Assembly: GCA_030833925.1 (NCBI GenBank)
Contig: JAURGE010000020.1
Span: 1-43,963, forward strand
Length of the DNA stretch: 43,963 bases
Direction of reading: 5' to 3'
Source: Alphaproteobacteria bacterium
GTDB lineage: Bacteria; Pseudomonadota; Alphaproteobacteria; Bin95
The stretch's first letter is position 1, and the number at the start of each line of letters is the position of its first letter. The notes under the pieces were generated by a model that did no database searches, was not told where the DNA came from, and saw only the letters and a program-made list of their open reading frames with translations. Both the position numbers and the translations under genes were made by a program. Positions 27,683 through 36,540 of the stretch are shown piece by piece.

Positions 27683-29760
27683 CTGTGGGGCTCCCGGGTT
27701 AGTAGAATGTGTTCACCGGAGTTAATTTCGGCAGTGAAACCAGGTGGGACAACAGTTGTTGTCTCGTCTTCAAGGATAAGAGCGGGACCTCTTAACCTGG
27801 AACCAACAGCGAGCGCAGTGCGATAGTAACACTGAGCGACATGGCTGGCGCCGGTTCCAGGGTCAAAGACATTTCTTTGGTTTTCTGATTTTGGCGTCGT
27901 GATTTTTTGAGGTGATGCTAATTTGTTAACAACGGGTGGTTCCGTGCCAAGTGCGAGTGTGAAAGTTATTGCTTCAACTTCTAAGTTTGGAATTATCCGT
28001 CCAAACAGAAGCGAGTATTCTCGCTCAAAAGCCTGCGTTAAAGTCCGTGCATCTTCCGGACCATAGTTGCCGTTAGGCATATTTACTGCAATCTCGTGGC
28101 CTTGGCCGCGATATCTCATATAGGCAACCCGGCGTTCTATCAGATGAGCTGAGGGTGCTCCCAGTCTTACAACGGCTTCAGCTTCGGCTCTCATTTCGTC
28201 AAATAAGTCCGAGAGTACTTGATAATCAAAATTCATTAGCTCAATTAATCGCGAGCGGGCTACTTCATAGGCAATCGGTGCTGCGAGGAAGCCGAAAGCT
28301 GAGCCCACACCTGCACCTTTAGGAATAATAACTCGACTGATCCCTAACTTATCTGCAAGTCTTGCAGCGTGGATTGGTGCCGCACCTCCGAAAGCGATCA
28401 TGGTTCTACCTTCAGTGTCTTTGCCGTTTTCGACCGCATGAACACGTGCAGCATTTGCCATGTTTTCGTCAACTATTTCTCCGATTCCGGCTGCTGCAGT
28501 AATCACTTGAATTTGCAATTCTTCAGCGATGTCTCGCGAAACAGCCGCCTCTGCGCTCACCGCGTCAATTTTGATGCGCCCTCCCGCAAAATGAGCAGGA
28601 TTAATTCGACCCATTATGACATCAGCATCAGTGACGGTTGGTTGGACCCCTCCTTTACCGTAGGCTACCGGTCCAGGAGACGCTCCTGCACTATCGGGGC
28701 CAACAGAAATTCGTTTCAGGTTGTCGAGGCGAGCAATTGAGCCTCCTCCAGCCCCAATCTCAACCATGTCAATTACTGGAATACGCAAGGGAAGGCCGCT
28801 GCCCTTTAAAAAGCGATGCGCTCGGGCAACCTCGAAAGATCGAGCGTATTGCGGGGACATATCATCGATAAGCGTTAACTTCGCGGTTGTGCCCCCCATG
28901 TCAAAGGCAAGAGCGCGAGACTCGTTATTCTCTTGTGCAATTCTTGTTGCAAGTATAGCCCCACCCGCTGGGCCAGATTCGACGAGCCGGACAGGCTCCG
29001 CCACCGCAGTCTCTACTGTGACCACTCCACCTGCTGATGTCATCATTAGAAGCGGACAACTTACTTTAGCCTGCTTTAACCCGTCGGCTAGACGTCGAAG
29101 ATAACCCGCCATCAGGGGCTGAACATAAGCGTTCGCTAGGGCAGTAGAGGTTCGTTCATACTCTCTAATTTCTGGGCAAACTTGATGGCTTAAGGTGATT
29201 GCCACGTCCGGAAGAGCTTCTGCGAGAATCTCACCGGCACGAAGTTCATGCGTGGGATTTACATAGGAATGTAAAAATGTGATCGCGACCGCTTCTACTT
29301 CCTCTGCCTTGAAAATTTCGATGGCGGAGTTAAGGGAGGCCTCTTTCAAAGGAAGAAGGATCGACCCATCGGAAGCAACACGTTCTTCTGCTTCCAGGCG
29401 CCTGTAGCGTGGCGCGAGGACAGGAGGTCTCTCCATGTAGAGATCGTACTGGTCGAAACGATGCTCATATGCCATCTCAATGGAGTCACGGAAACCTGCA
29501 GTGGTGAGAAGCCCTGTTTTTGCTCCCTTTCTCTCAATTATGGCATTCGTCGCCAGGGTTGTGCCATGGATGACGATTGATACGTCTTCAGGTTTGACCT
29601 GTGCGGTCGGGAGGATCTTGGTAATTCCCTCGATAACAGCACGCTCTGGAGAATCGGGAGTCGTCAATAATTTATGGGATCTGCGACCAAAGGGGCCTTC
29701 AAGCGCAAGATCTGTGAAAGTTCCGCCAATATCGACGGCGAGGCGAATTTTATCAGTCAT
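27679..29760 (-). CDS. hyuA: hydantoinase/oxoprolinase A family protein
   Basis: Alpha (ATPase) subunit partner of the adjacent HyuB, 693 residues. ASKHA motifs: LAVDIGGTFTDLALEG, IHGTTLATNAIIERKGAKTG, ESGPAGGAILATRIA, FDMGGTTAKLTLIDD, EIGAGGGSIARLDNL and VGPDSAGASPGPVAYG. The gene order hyuA-hyuB with ATGA overlap is typical. The 117-bp gap to the divergent chvI should hold promoters for both. Confidence 0.93.
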   Translation of the reverse strand: MTDKIRLAVDIGGTFTDLALEGPFGRRSHKLLTTPDSPERAVIEGITKILPTAQVKPEDVSIVIHGTTLATNAIIERKGAKTGLLTTAGFRDSIEMAYEHRFDQYDLYMERPPVLAPRYRRLEAEERVASDGSILLPLKEASLNSAIEIFKAEEVEAVAITFLHSYVNPTHELRAGEILAEALPDVAITLSHQVCPEIREYERTSTALANAYVQPLMAGYLRRLADGLKQAKVSCPLLMMTSAGGVVTVETAVAEPVRLVESGPAGGAILATRIAQENNESRALAFDMGGTTAKLTLIDDMSPQYARSFEVARAHRFLKGSGLPLRIPVIDMVEIGAGGGSIARLDNLKRISVGPDSAGASPGPVAYGKGGVQPTVTDADVIMGRINPAHFAGGRIKIDAVSAEAAVSRDIAEELQIQVITAAAGIGEIVDENMANAARVHAVENGKDTEGRTMIAFGGAAPIHAARLADKLGISRVIIPKGAGVGSAFGFLAAPIAYEVARSRLIELMNFDYQVLSDLFDEMRAEAEAVVRLGAPSAHLIERRVAYMRYRGQGHEIAVNMPNGNYGPEDARTLTQAFEREYSLLFGRIIPNLEVEAITFTLALGTEPPVVNKLASPQKITTPKSENQRNVFDPGTGASHVAQCYYRTALAVGSRLRGPALILEDETTTVVPPGFTAEINSGEHILLTREPHR

Positions 29761-29846
29761 GACTTAAATGGAAGCATTCCAGCGATTGCCGCGCAACGGG
29801 CACCTATTTGACTAATTGTAGTCACATTCTGGAGTCATCGATTATA

Positions 29847-29860
29847 CTAACGTTTGTTAG
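29847..29860. promoter_or_regulatory. inverted repeat in the chvI leader
   Basis: ctaac-gttt-gttag is a perfect 5-bp inverted repeat with a 4-nt spacer. It starts inside a -10-like TATACT (29843-29848) and ends 17 bases before the chvI ATG. It could be an operator or a small hairpin; nothing else supports a function. Confidence 0.3.
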
Positions 29861-29877
29861 CAAGAGACGCCCTTACA

Positions 29878-30576
29878 ATGGTTCATCGAATTGCACTGGT
29901 TGATGACGACCGAAACATCCTCACTTCTGTCTCCATAGCGCTAGAGGCAGAGGGTTTTGGTGTGGATGCATATACCGATGGTGAGCAAGCATTGCGCGGC
30001 ATCAGACAGGTGCCAGTTGATCTTGCCGTGTTGGATATAAAGATGCCTCGCATGGATGGGATGGAGCTCCTTCAAAAGCTAAGAAGTAGGTCGACGGCCC
30101 TTCCTGTTATCTTTTTAACATCCAAAGATGACGAGGTTGACGAAGTCCTGGGACTGCGATTAGGGGCAGATGATTACATTCGTAAACCATTCTCTCAGCG
30201 ATTATTGGTTGAACGCATTCGTACACTATTACGCCGAGTGGAGCTTGGAGAGGAAACTACGCAGGCTGGGGCAGAGCAGTTCACACGAGGCGACTTAGTC
30301 ATGGATGGAGCTCGGCACCTTTGTCTTTGGAAAGGTGGTCAGGTCAATCTAACGGTTACAGAGTTTCTGCTCTTAAAAGCGCTGGCAATTCGGCCTGGTT
30401 TCGTCAAAACACGTGATCAGCTGATGGATGCTGCATACGGGGACAGTATTTACGTAGACGACCGAACAATTGATAGCCATATCAAGCGCCTTCGAAAAAA
30501 GATGAGACAAGCGGACTCCCAATTTAGCCACATCGAGACTTTGTATGGTGTCGGTTATCGATACAAGGCCGAATAA
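29878..30576 (+). CDS. chvI: OmpR-family response regulator, ChvI-like
   Basis: DNA-binding response regulator of 232 residues. Receiver domain with acidic pocket VDDD, phospho-acceptor Asp53 ([15 protein letters not shown]), switch Thr in VIFLTSKDD and Lys in DDYIRKPF; C-terminal winged helix ending in [18 protein letters not shown] and [10 protein letters not shown]. With ChvG it forms the alphaproteobacterial envelope/acid-responsive system. The ATG at 29878 gives the standard N-terminus ([11 protein letters not shown]); the TTG at 29854 is discounted. chvG follows 23 bp downstream. Confidence 0.9.
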   Translation: MVHRIALVDDDRNILTSVSIALEAEGFGVDAYTDGEQALRGIRQVPVDLAVLDIKMPRMDGMELLQKLRSRSTALPVIFLTSKDDEVDEVLGLRLGADDYIRKPFSQRLLVERIRTLLRRVELGEETTQAGAEQFTRGDLVMDGARHLCLWKGGQVNLTVTEFLLLKALAIRPGFVKTRDQLMDAAYGDSIYVDDRTIDSHIKRLRKKMRQADSQFSHIETLYGVGYRYKAE

Positions 30577-30599
30577 ATCCATTGGCCCGGGGGGAATTT

Positions 30600-32294
30600 A
30601 TGGCGGGCAAGATGGCGCGGTGGAGGCGATTAAATCAACGTAAGCCCCAACTCCTTCAACGACGGAAGCGCGGATGGTTTTCTCCCTTGGTCCGAGGCAT
30701 GTTGTTGGTCAATTTGGTTGGGCCAGGTATTCTGCTTTTTGGATTGCTTTACCTTGAGCGATACGAAACCCAGTTGATAGAGAGTGAACTTGGAGTTTTA
30801 AAGGCTCAGGCCACATTGGTTGCGGAGGCTCTTGGTGAAAGCGCAGGGATAGAGCAGGGGAGTGACCGCGGAGTAGAGGCATTTCTCCAACCAGAACTTG
30901 CTAAACGTTTGGTTAACCGATTTGCCGGTGCAGACCGTCCGCGAGTAAGAATTTTCACACCAGCATCTGGTCTCTTAGTCGATAGCCGTCGTGTATTGGG
31001 TGGAACAGGGCTCATTCAAATTGAAAACCTTCCTCCTCCAAACTCTGCGGAGGGCTTCGAGGCTTTTTTCAATAAGATTTATGATGGAATAACCCCAATA
31101 TTGGAGAGGTTTATACGAAGGCAACCTCTCTACAGTGAGGGGCCAAATCAGATTGCTTTTGACTATCCTGAAGTTGTTTCAGCATTGTCCGGAAAAATTG
31201 ATGGGGCTGTGCGACGTCTGCCTGATGGACGTCTGATCTTAAGTGCAACGTCGCCAACCAGACGCTTCAAGCAGGTAATTGGCGCCGTAATGCTGTCCCA
31301 GGAGGGTAAGCGAGTAGCAACGGCCGTTAGAGCGGTTCGCTACGACATCCTTCGTGTTTTTGCGATCGCGGTGTGTTTGTCATTTTTAGCTTCTCTTTAT
31401 CTTGGGAGTGCAATTTCTCGACCATTGAGAGCTTTGGCTAATGCCGTTGATAGAAATCGGGGCAGGGGTTCTTTAGATCAGTCCATACCAGACCTATCTT
31501 CCCGTAATGATGAAATTGGTGATCTTTCACTAGCCCTCAGGGAAATGACAGAAGCAATAAAGAATCGCATGACCGCAACGGAACAGTTTGCCGCTGATGT
31601 CGCCCATGAAATTAAGAACCCACTTACATCATTGAAGAGCGCAGTAGAAACCGTTTCTCGCGTTAGTGATGAAAGCCAACGTCAGCGGTTGCTGGAAGTG
31701 ATTCGAAACGATGTTGATCGTCTAGATCGATTAATTAGTGATATTTCCGATGCCTCACGGCTAGACGCTGAAATGTCCAGAGAAGAATTGGAACTCGTTG
31801 ATCTTCTCGAGATGCTAAGGACATTGATGGAGATTGAGACTACTACCCTTGGTGCCCCACAGAATCCGCAACTTCAATTAGATATTTCTGAGTCTTTGGT
31901 GGACGGGGCGCCGGTGAAGGGTGTCGAATTACGGCTTGGTCAGGTTTTCCGAAATTTGATCGCTAATGCCCGCTCTTTCAGCCCAAAAAATGGACGAATT
32001 GATCTGCGATTGTCGCGTGTCGGAAATACTTATGTTGTTGCAATAGAAGATAATGGACCTGGTATCCCAATAGGGAAAGAAGACGCCATCTTTGATAGAT
32101 TTTATTCTGAACGACCAGCAAACGAGGCGTTTGGAGAACACTCAGGACTTGGGCTTTCAATTTCAAGGCAAATTATCGAGGCACATGGAGGCTCTATCAT
32201 CGCTGAAAATCGACGAGGTGCTGATAATGCTGTTATTGGAGCACGTTTCGTCGTGTCCTTGCCGGCAGCACCTGGAGAGTTAAGTCGAAATTAA
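30600..32294 (+). CDS. chvG: sensor histidine kinase, ChvG-like
   Basis: Inner-membrane kinase partner of ChvI, 564 residues. Basic N-terminus, first membrane segment at about residues 33-53 (MLLVNLVGPGILLFGLLYL), a periplasmic domain of about 200 residues with the ChvG-type segments VRIFTPASGLLVDSR and VVSALSGK, second membrane segment (VFAIAVCLSFLASLYLGSAI), HAMP linker, dimerisation domain with His336 in DVAHEIKNPLTSLKSAV, and an ATPase domain (NLIANARSFSP, EDNGPGIP). A GGGGGGAA site decides the ATG at 30600. The next gene in most alphaproteobacteria is hprK; here it is the EIIA gene. Confidence 0.9.
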   Translation: MAGKMARWRRLNQRKPQLLQRRKRGWFSPLVRGMLLVNLVGPGILLFGLLYLERYETQLIESELGVLKAQATLVAEALGESAGIEQGSDRGVEAFLQPELAKRLVNRFAGADRPRVRIFTPASGLLVDSRRVLGGTGLIQIENLPPPNSAEGFEAFFNKIYDGITPILERFIRRQPLYSEGPNQIAFDYPEVVSALSGKIDGAVRRLPDGRLILSATSPTRRFKQVIGAVMLSQEGKRVATAVRAVRYDILRVFAIAVCLSFLASLYLGSAISRPLRALANAVDRNRGRGSLDQSIPDLSSRNDEIGDLSLALREMTEAIKNRMTATEQFAADVAHEIKNPLTSLKSAVETVSRVSDESQRQRLLEVIRNDVDRLDRLISDISDASRLDAEMSREELELVDLLEMLRTLMEIETTTLGAPQNPQLQLDISESLVDGAPVKGVELRLGQVFRNLIANARSFSPKNGRIDLRLSRVGNTYVVAIEDNGPGIPIGKEDAIFDRFYSERPANEAFGEHSGLGLSISRQIIEAHGGSIIAENRRGADNAVIGARFVVSLPAAPGELSRN

Positions 32295-32462
32295 TAGTAT
32301 TGAAATTGAATTAAGCTGGACTGATATTGAAGCAGACTCCTGGTTGGTTCTTCGTGACCAAGATCCCGCTTTGCTTTTTAACTATAAGATCAGAAAAAAA
32401 TTTGTTTTAGGTAACAGCAGATATAACCGCATGGCTCAGGTAAATGAGCTGGAGGGAAGTTT

Positions 32463-32867
32463 ATGATCGGCATCGTAGTCGTCTCTCACGGGGCTTTGGC
32501 AGATGAACTCTTGAAAGCGGTTATTCATGTTGTCGGTGATTTGCCCAACGCAGAAGCAATTGCGATTGGGCCTGAAGATGATCCCGTTAAACGCCGCAAA
32601 GACATTTCCAAAGCAGTTCGCAAAGTGGACTCTGGCAACGGAGTAATCCTGTTAACTGATATGTTTGGCGGCACGCCATCGAATTTGGCTATTTCTATCA
32701 TGGAGGGGCAAAAGGTTGAGGTTATTGCTGGTGTAAATCTCCCTATGCTCGTCAAGCTAGCACAAACTCGTGACAAGTTGCTCCTAAAGGATTGTGCTGC
32801 TCAAGCTGAAGAAGCAGGTAAAAAATATATTTGCATGGCTAGCCGTGTTTTAGGCGACGGCGATTGA
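32463..32867 (+). CDS. PTS EIIA component, mannose-type (ManX-like)
   Basis: Cytoplasmic phosphocarrier of the EIIA-Man family, 134 residues, with the phosphorylatable His9 in VVSHGALADELLKA and the conserved GVILLTDMFGGTPSN and VEVIAGVNLPML. No EIIB or EIIC transporter genes are near, so it is probably part of the regulatory (PTS-Ntr-like) phosphorelay rather than of sugar uptake. GGAGGGAAG lies just before the ATG. The stop overlaps the start of the HPr gene. Confidence 0.92.
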   Translation: MIGIVVVSHGALADELLKAVIHVVGDLPNAEAIAIGPEDDPVKRRKDISKAVRKVDSGNGVILLTDMFGGTPSNLAISIMEGQKVEVIAGVNLPMLVKLAQTRDKLLLKDCAAQAEEAGKKYICMASRVLGDGD

Positions 32868-33139
32868 GTTCGGCTGTGATTAAAGAGACAGTGATCTGTA
32901 ATCCGAAGGGGTTGCATGCTCGACCGGCTGCTAAGGTATCTCGGCTGGTACAGACCTTTGAGGCTGAGGTGTCCATAAAATGTAATGGAGAGGTGGCTCA
33001 AGCCAGCTCTATCATGGACCTTTTGATGTTGGGAGCTGATCTCGGAACCCGCGTGACCATATGCGCAGAAGGTCCCCAAGCGAATGAGGTTGTTGAAGCC
33101 CTGGTGGGCCTGATCAATCAAGGATTTGACGAAATTTAA
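32864..33139 (+). CDS. ptsH: HPr family phosphocarrier protein
   Basis: Relay protein between Enzyme I and EIIA, 91 residues, with the active His18 in NPKGLHARPAAK and the region around the regulatory serine, ASSIMDLLMLGAD. The frame allows a TTG start at 32864, overlapping the EIIA stop (TTGA), or a GTG at 32876; the first is preferred because of the coupling and the length. The possible phosphoserine (Ser48/49) is kept although no hprK is present here. Confidence 0.9.
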   Translation: MSSAVIKETVICNPKGLHARPAAKVSRLVQTFEAEVSIKCNGEVAQASSIMDLLMLGADLGTRVTICAEGPQANEVVEALVGLINQGFDEI

Positions 33140-33224
33140 CATTAAGAAGACACTGTTCGGGTAACACTAGCCTCTATAGCTTACGATTTAGAAACGTCAG
33201 AATGCTGTTTTAGAAGTTAAAGTT

Positions 33225-33251
33225 TAGATCTTGCTGCAGTAGACAGATCTA
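33225..33251. other. inverted repeat between converging genes
   Basis: tagatct and agatcta are perfect 7-base arms around a 13-nt loop, in the space between ptsH and the converging kinase gene. There is no T-run, so a terminator role is only a guess. Confidence 0.25.
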
Positions 33252-33255
33252 TTCA

Positions 33256-34263
33256 TTAAGCTAGCAAGTGGGTTTCTAACCAAGTCGCCCAAATGGCAAA
33301 AAGGCTTTGATTGGGTGTGTTTATCATTAAGGAAGCAAAATTTCGAATTCTTGCTTTGTCTTCCGGCTTTTTCACATATTCGGCTGGTGACTTCCCATCT
33401 ACGCGGGCTAACAAAAGTGCGGGCAAAAGGGTTGCAGCACGCATTTCTAGCTCTTTCCTGGGCTCCCAGTCGACGCCTTGTAGGTAGGATGCTGACAGCT
33501 CTTCAAAGCTTTTGCCAAGAGCCTCAAACTTATCCGGCCGAGCTATACATTTCAGCAGCAAATGATTGAGACAGAAGGCCAAATCAAAAGCCGGATCTCC
33601 TGCCCATGCGCATTCTGCATCGATAAAGACCGGACCTAATGGACCCACCAAAATATTTTTTGGACTAACATCACCATGAACTAGACAGCGTTTTGTTGAA
33701 GCCGTCCTATTAACAAGGAATTCAAGTTGATTTGCTAATTTAGGCCATACAGAGCAGAGCGCCACGAGGTAAGGTTCAAGCCGGATGGCGTGAAAAATAG
33801 AATCGGTGGGGAAGTCTGTTTCTACTGAAGGGTCCTTTGATAAGGCTGTTAGGGAGTGAATTAGCGCTAAGCGTCTACCTACCTCTGCAGCGAACTTTGG
33901 TGAGATGCGGCCATCCAATAACTCGGCTTTCCATACTGGGTGATGCTCAGGCGCAAGCCATTCGAGAGCTATCACACCCGTTGCTTCATCCTGTCCAAGC
34001 ATTTTTGGCGCAGCACCGGGTAAAGCGGTTGATACTCGCGAGAGCCAGCGCGCCTCGTAGATGCTCCGCTCTACTGGAGCTCGCCAGTCCGCTGCTACCT
34101 TTAGCTTTTCAAGAGCTCTCTTAGCGCATACTGGACCTTTAGGCCCTTCAACTCTCCATATGTCAGATGAAACGCCACCAGCAAGCGGTTCACCCAAAGC
34201 AGGTTTATCAATCAAGTTAAGGCGCATCAGCGCCTCGCTAATTTCACTTGGCGGGTAACCCAT
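33256..34263 (-). CDS. aminoglycoside phosphotransferase/choline kinase-like protein (APH family)
   Basis: Small-molecule kinase of the APH fold, 335 residues. Catalytic loop HGDVSPKNILV (HGDxxxxN) and metal motif IDAECAWAGDPAFDLA are intact; the N-terminal lobe has GGVSSDIWRVEG and a Lys in VCAKRALEKL. The target is unknown; choline, ethanolamine, sugars and hydroxy-acids are options, and drug resistance is unlikely given the operon. The ATG at 34263 is preferred; a TTG at 34272 would overlap the preceding stop by 4 bp. Last gene of the DUF2244-SDR-dehydrogenase operon. Confidence 0.85.
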   Translation of the reverse strand: MGYPPSEISEALMRLNLIDKPALGEPLAGGVSSDIWRVEGPKGPVCAKRALEKLKVAADWRAPVERSIYEARWLSRVSTALPGAAPKMLGQDEATGVIALEWLAPEHHPVWKAELLDGRISPKFAAEVGRRLALIHSLTALSKDPSVETDFPTDSIFHAIRLEPYLVALCSVWPKLANQLEFLVNRTASTKRCLVHGDVSPKNILVGPLGPVFIDAECAWAGDPAFDLAFCLNHLLLKCIARPDKFEALGKSFEELSASYLQGVDWEPRKELEMRAATLLPALLLARVDGKSPAEYVKKPEDKARIRNFASLMINTPNQSLFAIWATWLETHLLA

Positions 34264-34268
34264 TACAC

Positions 34269-35234
34269 TCAAACGATATTCTCAGGGTTACCAGCCTCGA
34301 ATGCTTCTATGTTGCCTATAAGCATATCGGCTGCCGATTGCATCGCAGCTTGGCTGGCCCAGCCGACGTGAGGCGTGATCATTACATTTGGGCGATGAGC
34401 CAACTTTAAAAAAGGATTAGTATCATGTTTGCTAGGGGGTTCTTTTGACAGAACGTCAAAGCCAGCGGCAGAGATTTGTCCACTATCTAAAGCTTTAACA
34501 AGAGCTGCCTCGTTCACCAATCCTCCGCGGCCACAGTTGATCAAGATAGGGCGTCTATGCATTTTCGCGAAGGCGGTCTCGTTTATCATTTCGCGAGTTG
34601 AGGCGATGAGAGGGCAGTGCAGACTAATTATATCGGCGATAGCTAATGCTTCATCAAAGGCAACATAATTTGGACGAACCTTGTCAGCGTCCTGCCGCTC
34701 AGCATAGATCACCTTCATTCCGAGAAGACTAGCTAGACGACCAGCTTCTGCCCCGATAGCACCTCGGCCAAAAACAGCAAAACATGACCCTAACAAGTCC
34801 CGTATTTCGCCTCCCCCATGCCAACAAAATGCGTCTGCCTCTGACCAGCGACCTTCTGTAACCGCGTTACTATAACTCTTGAGATTTCGGGCAAGTGCAA
34901 ACGACATGGCGATTGCGTGCTCAGCTACAGCGCGCCACGCATAGCCTCTAAGGTTTGCTACCGTTATTCCTCTCAAGGCAGCAGCTTCTAAATCGATGTG
35001 GTCTGTTCCAGCACCTGCAATTGCAATCATCCGTAAGCTGGGTAATGCATCCATGTCAGCAGCACGGATCGGGATTTTACTCGTGACCGCAATATTACAC
35101 CCATTAAGGCGCGTAATAATTTGATCAGTATCTGTAACATCGTAATTAGACCATTCGTGGTTGAATGAAGGCGAGCGCAGCTTAACTGAGTCTGCGAAAA
35201 TTGCCCGGTCTAGAAATACAATGCGCATGGTCAT
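34269..35234 (-). CDS. D-isomer-specific 2-hydroxyacid dehydrogenase family protein
   Basis: NAD(P)-dependent 2-hydroxyacid dehydrogenase/2-ketoacid reductase of 321 residues. The NAD-binding motif is VFGRGAIGAEAGRL; catalytic residues are Arg236 (NCGRGGLVNE), Glu265 (FDVLSKEPP) and His289 (ITPHVGWAS). Best compared with hydroxypyruvate/glyoxylate reductases. The ATG at 35234 overlaps the SDR stop by 4 bp (ATGA), which decides the start against an open frame 26 codons longer. Confidence 0.92.
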   Translation of the reverse strand: MTMRIVFLDRAIFADSVKLRSPSFNHEWSNYDVTDTDQIITRLNGCNIAVTSKIPIRAADMDALPSLRMIAIAGAGTDHIDLEAAALRGITVANLRGYAWRAVAEHAIAMSFALARNLKSYSNAVTEGRWSEADAFCWHGGGEIRDLLGSCFAVFGRGAIGAEAGRLASLLGMKVIYAERQDADKVRPNYVAFDEALAIADIISLHCPLIASTREMINETAFAKMHRRPILINCGRGGLVNEAALVKALDSGQISAAGFDVLSKEPPSKHDTNPFLKLAHRPNVMITPHVGWASQAAMQSAADMLIGNIEAFEAGNPENIV

Positions 35235-35989
35235 TTTGCGGTCCAGCCGCCGTCTATCAATATACTTGTACCCGTAGTCATAGCAGCGAGGGGAGAACAG
35301 AGATACACGCACGCTGCGGCGACTTGCTCCTCAGTAGCGAGTTTCCCCATAGGGATCGAGCCGATTACGAATTCCTTGAAGCTTTTTTCTTCTAAAAATT
35401 TGGATGCGAGCGGTGTTTCTACAAAAGTTGGTGCCACTGTATTCACTCGGATACCATCGCTGGCGAGGTCTACCGCCATCGCCTTAGTCATTCCTTCCAA
35501 GCCGAATTTTGTCATGCAGTACACGCTTCGGAGAGGTCCTCCTACATGACCCATCTGGCTAGACATATTAACAATTGAGCCTTTGATTCCCTCTCGCTTG
35601 AACCGTCTAGCTGCCGCCTGAGCAACTGCGAATGTGGCACGAAGGTTAATATCGATCATTGCATCAAAAGTGGTGTCATCGACATCCAACACATGCTGAG
35701 GATGGTTCCATCCGGCATTGTTTATAACGGCATCTAACTTAGGCAGCTTGTTTATAAAACTGCGGACAGCATCAAGGTTGGTGACATCTAGCGTTGCTAT
35801 TTCAGCCCAACCCCCATCTTGCTCAATTTCATTCTTTAGGTTTCTTAATTCAATTTCGGTTCGGGAGACGCCAATTACTTTTGCGCCGCATCCTGCCAAC
35901 ATTTTTGCTGCAGCCTTACCGAGCCCACGGCCAGCTCCAGTTACCAGTATATCAAACCCTGTGAGATCGGATGGATTAATAGTCGGCAT
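35231..35989 (-). CDS. SDR family oxidoreductase
   Basis: Short-chain dehydrogenase of 252 residues with cofactor motif VTGAGRGLGKAAA, NNAG at about 90-93, and catalytic Tyr157 and Lys161 (YCMTK) after NMSS. The end reads TGTSILIDGGWTAK, the usual C-terminus of the classical family. The ATG at 35989 lies 2 bases after the DUF2244 stop; a TTG at 35995 overlapping that stop is possible. Coupled by ATGA to the 2-hydroxyacid dehydrogenase. Confidence 0.9.
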   Translation of the reverse strand: MPTINPSDLTGFDILVTGAGRGLGKAAAKMLAGCGAKVIGVSRTEIELRNLKNEIEQDGGWAEIATLDVTNLDAVRSFINKLPKLDAVINNAGWNHPQHVLDVDDTTFDAMIDINLRATFAVAQAAARRFKREGIKGSIVNMSSQMGHVGGPLRSVYCMTKFGLEGMTKAMAVDLASDGIRVNTVAPTFVETPLASKFLEEKSFKEFVIGSIPMGKLATEEQVAAACVYLCSPLAAMTTGTSILIDGGWTAK

Positions 35990-35991
35990 CG

Positions 35992-36495
35992 TCAATATTG
36001 TCCCGGTTTAGCGCGGCAACGAGAGAGTGCACTGTTCAGTGCATTTGAAAAGTCTGTCCGTTCATTATCGGTAAGGAAGCGACCTAGTGAGAGAGTTTTT
36101 CCATGACTTGATAGACGAATTTCTGCCTGTGGAGTTCCTATCTCTTCAGCAGTAGGTATCGTGTTCACACGGAGCCAATACGGCTCCAGCCGCCATTCTT
36201 CGATCATGCCGCTCGGGTGAATTCGGCGTATTAAAAGCTCTTCTCTTGTGAGCCGGACGGTTTCTAACAGTCTGCCAGAGCGATAGTTTAGCCGGAAGGC
36301 GATGAAAAAAAACAGCACGTCTAGACCAAAGAACCCCATAATTGGCCAAGCCCCTATCGAGGCAAAAACCAATCCGGTAGTAAAGCTCACCCCTGCGATT
36401 CCAGCCATTAACCACCAAAAAACCTGTGGGGGCAGGCTCCGATGAGGATACAGTGTGGCTTCGAAGAGCGGGATGCTCTTGGTGTTATTTTCCAT
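35992..36495 (-). CDS. DUF2244 family membrane protein
   Basis: Protein of 167 residues with two adjacent membrane segments (about residues 24-70, from VFWWLMAGIAGVSF to LDVLFFFIAFRLN) and a cytoplasmic domain containing VRLTREELLIRRIHP and LEPYWLRVNT, typical of DUF2244. Function unknown. GAGG before the ATG at 36495 fixes the start. It is divergent from nth with 45 bp between the starts, an arrangement I believe is common in alphaproteobacteria, and leads a four-gene operon. Confidence 0.88.
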   Translation of the reverse strand: MENNTKSIPLFEATLYPHRSLPPQVFWWLMAGIAGVSFTTGLVFASIGAWPIMGFFGLDVLFFFIAFRLNYRSGRLLETVRLTREELLIRRIHPSGMIEEWRLEPYWLRVNTIPTAEEIGTPQAEIRLSSHGKTLSLGRFLTDNERTDFSNALNSALSRCRAKPGQY

Positions 36496-36540
36496 GTACA
36501 CCTCTTGCATAGCTCTCTCTATAGCTCAGGATAGCGCATT

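Noticed and set aside
33256-34263. Aminoglycoside-resistance gene
   Set aside because: Only the general APH fold is shown; it is the last gene of a metabolic operon with no resistance context.
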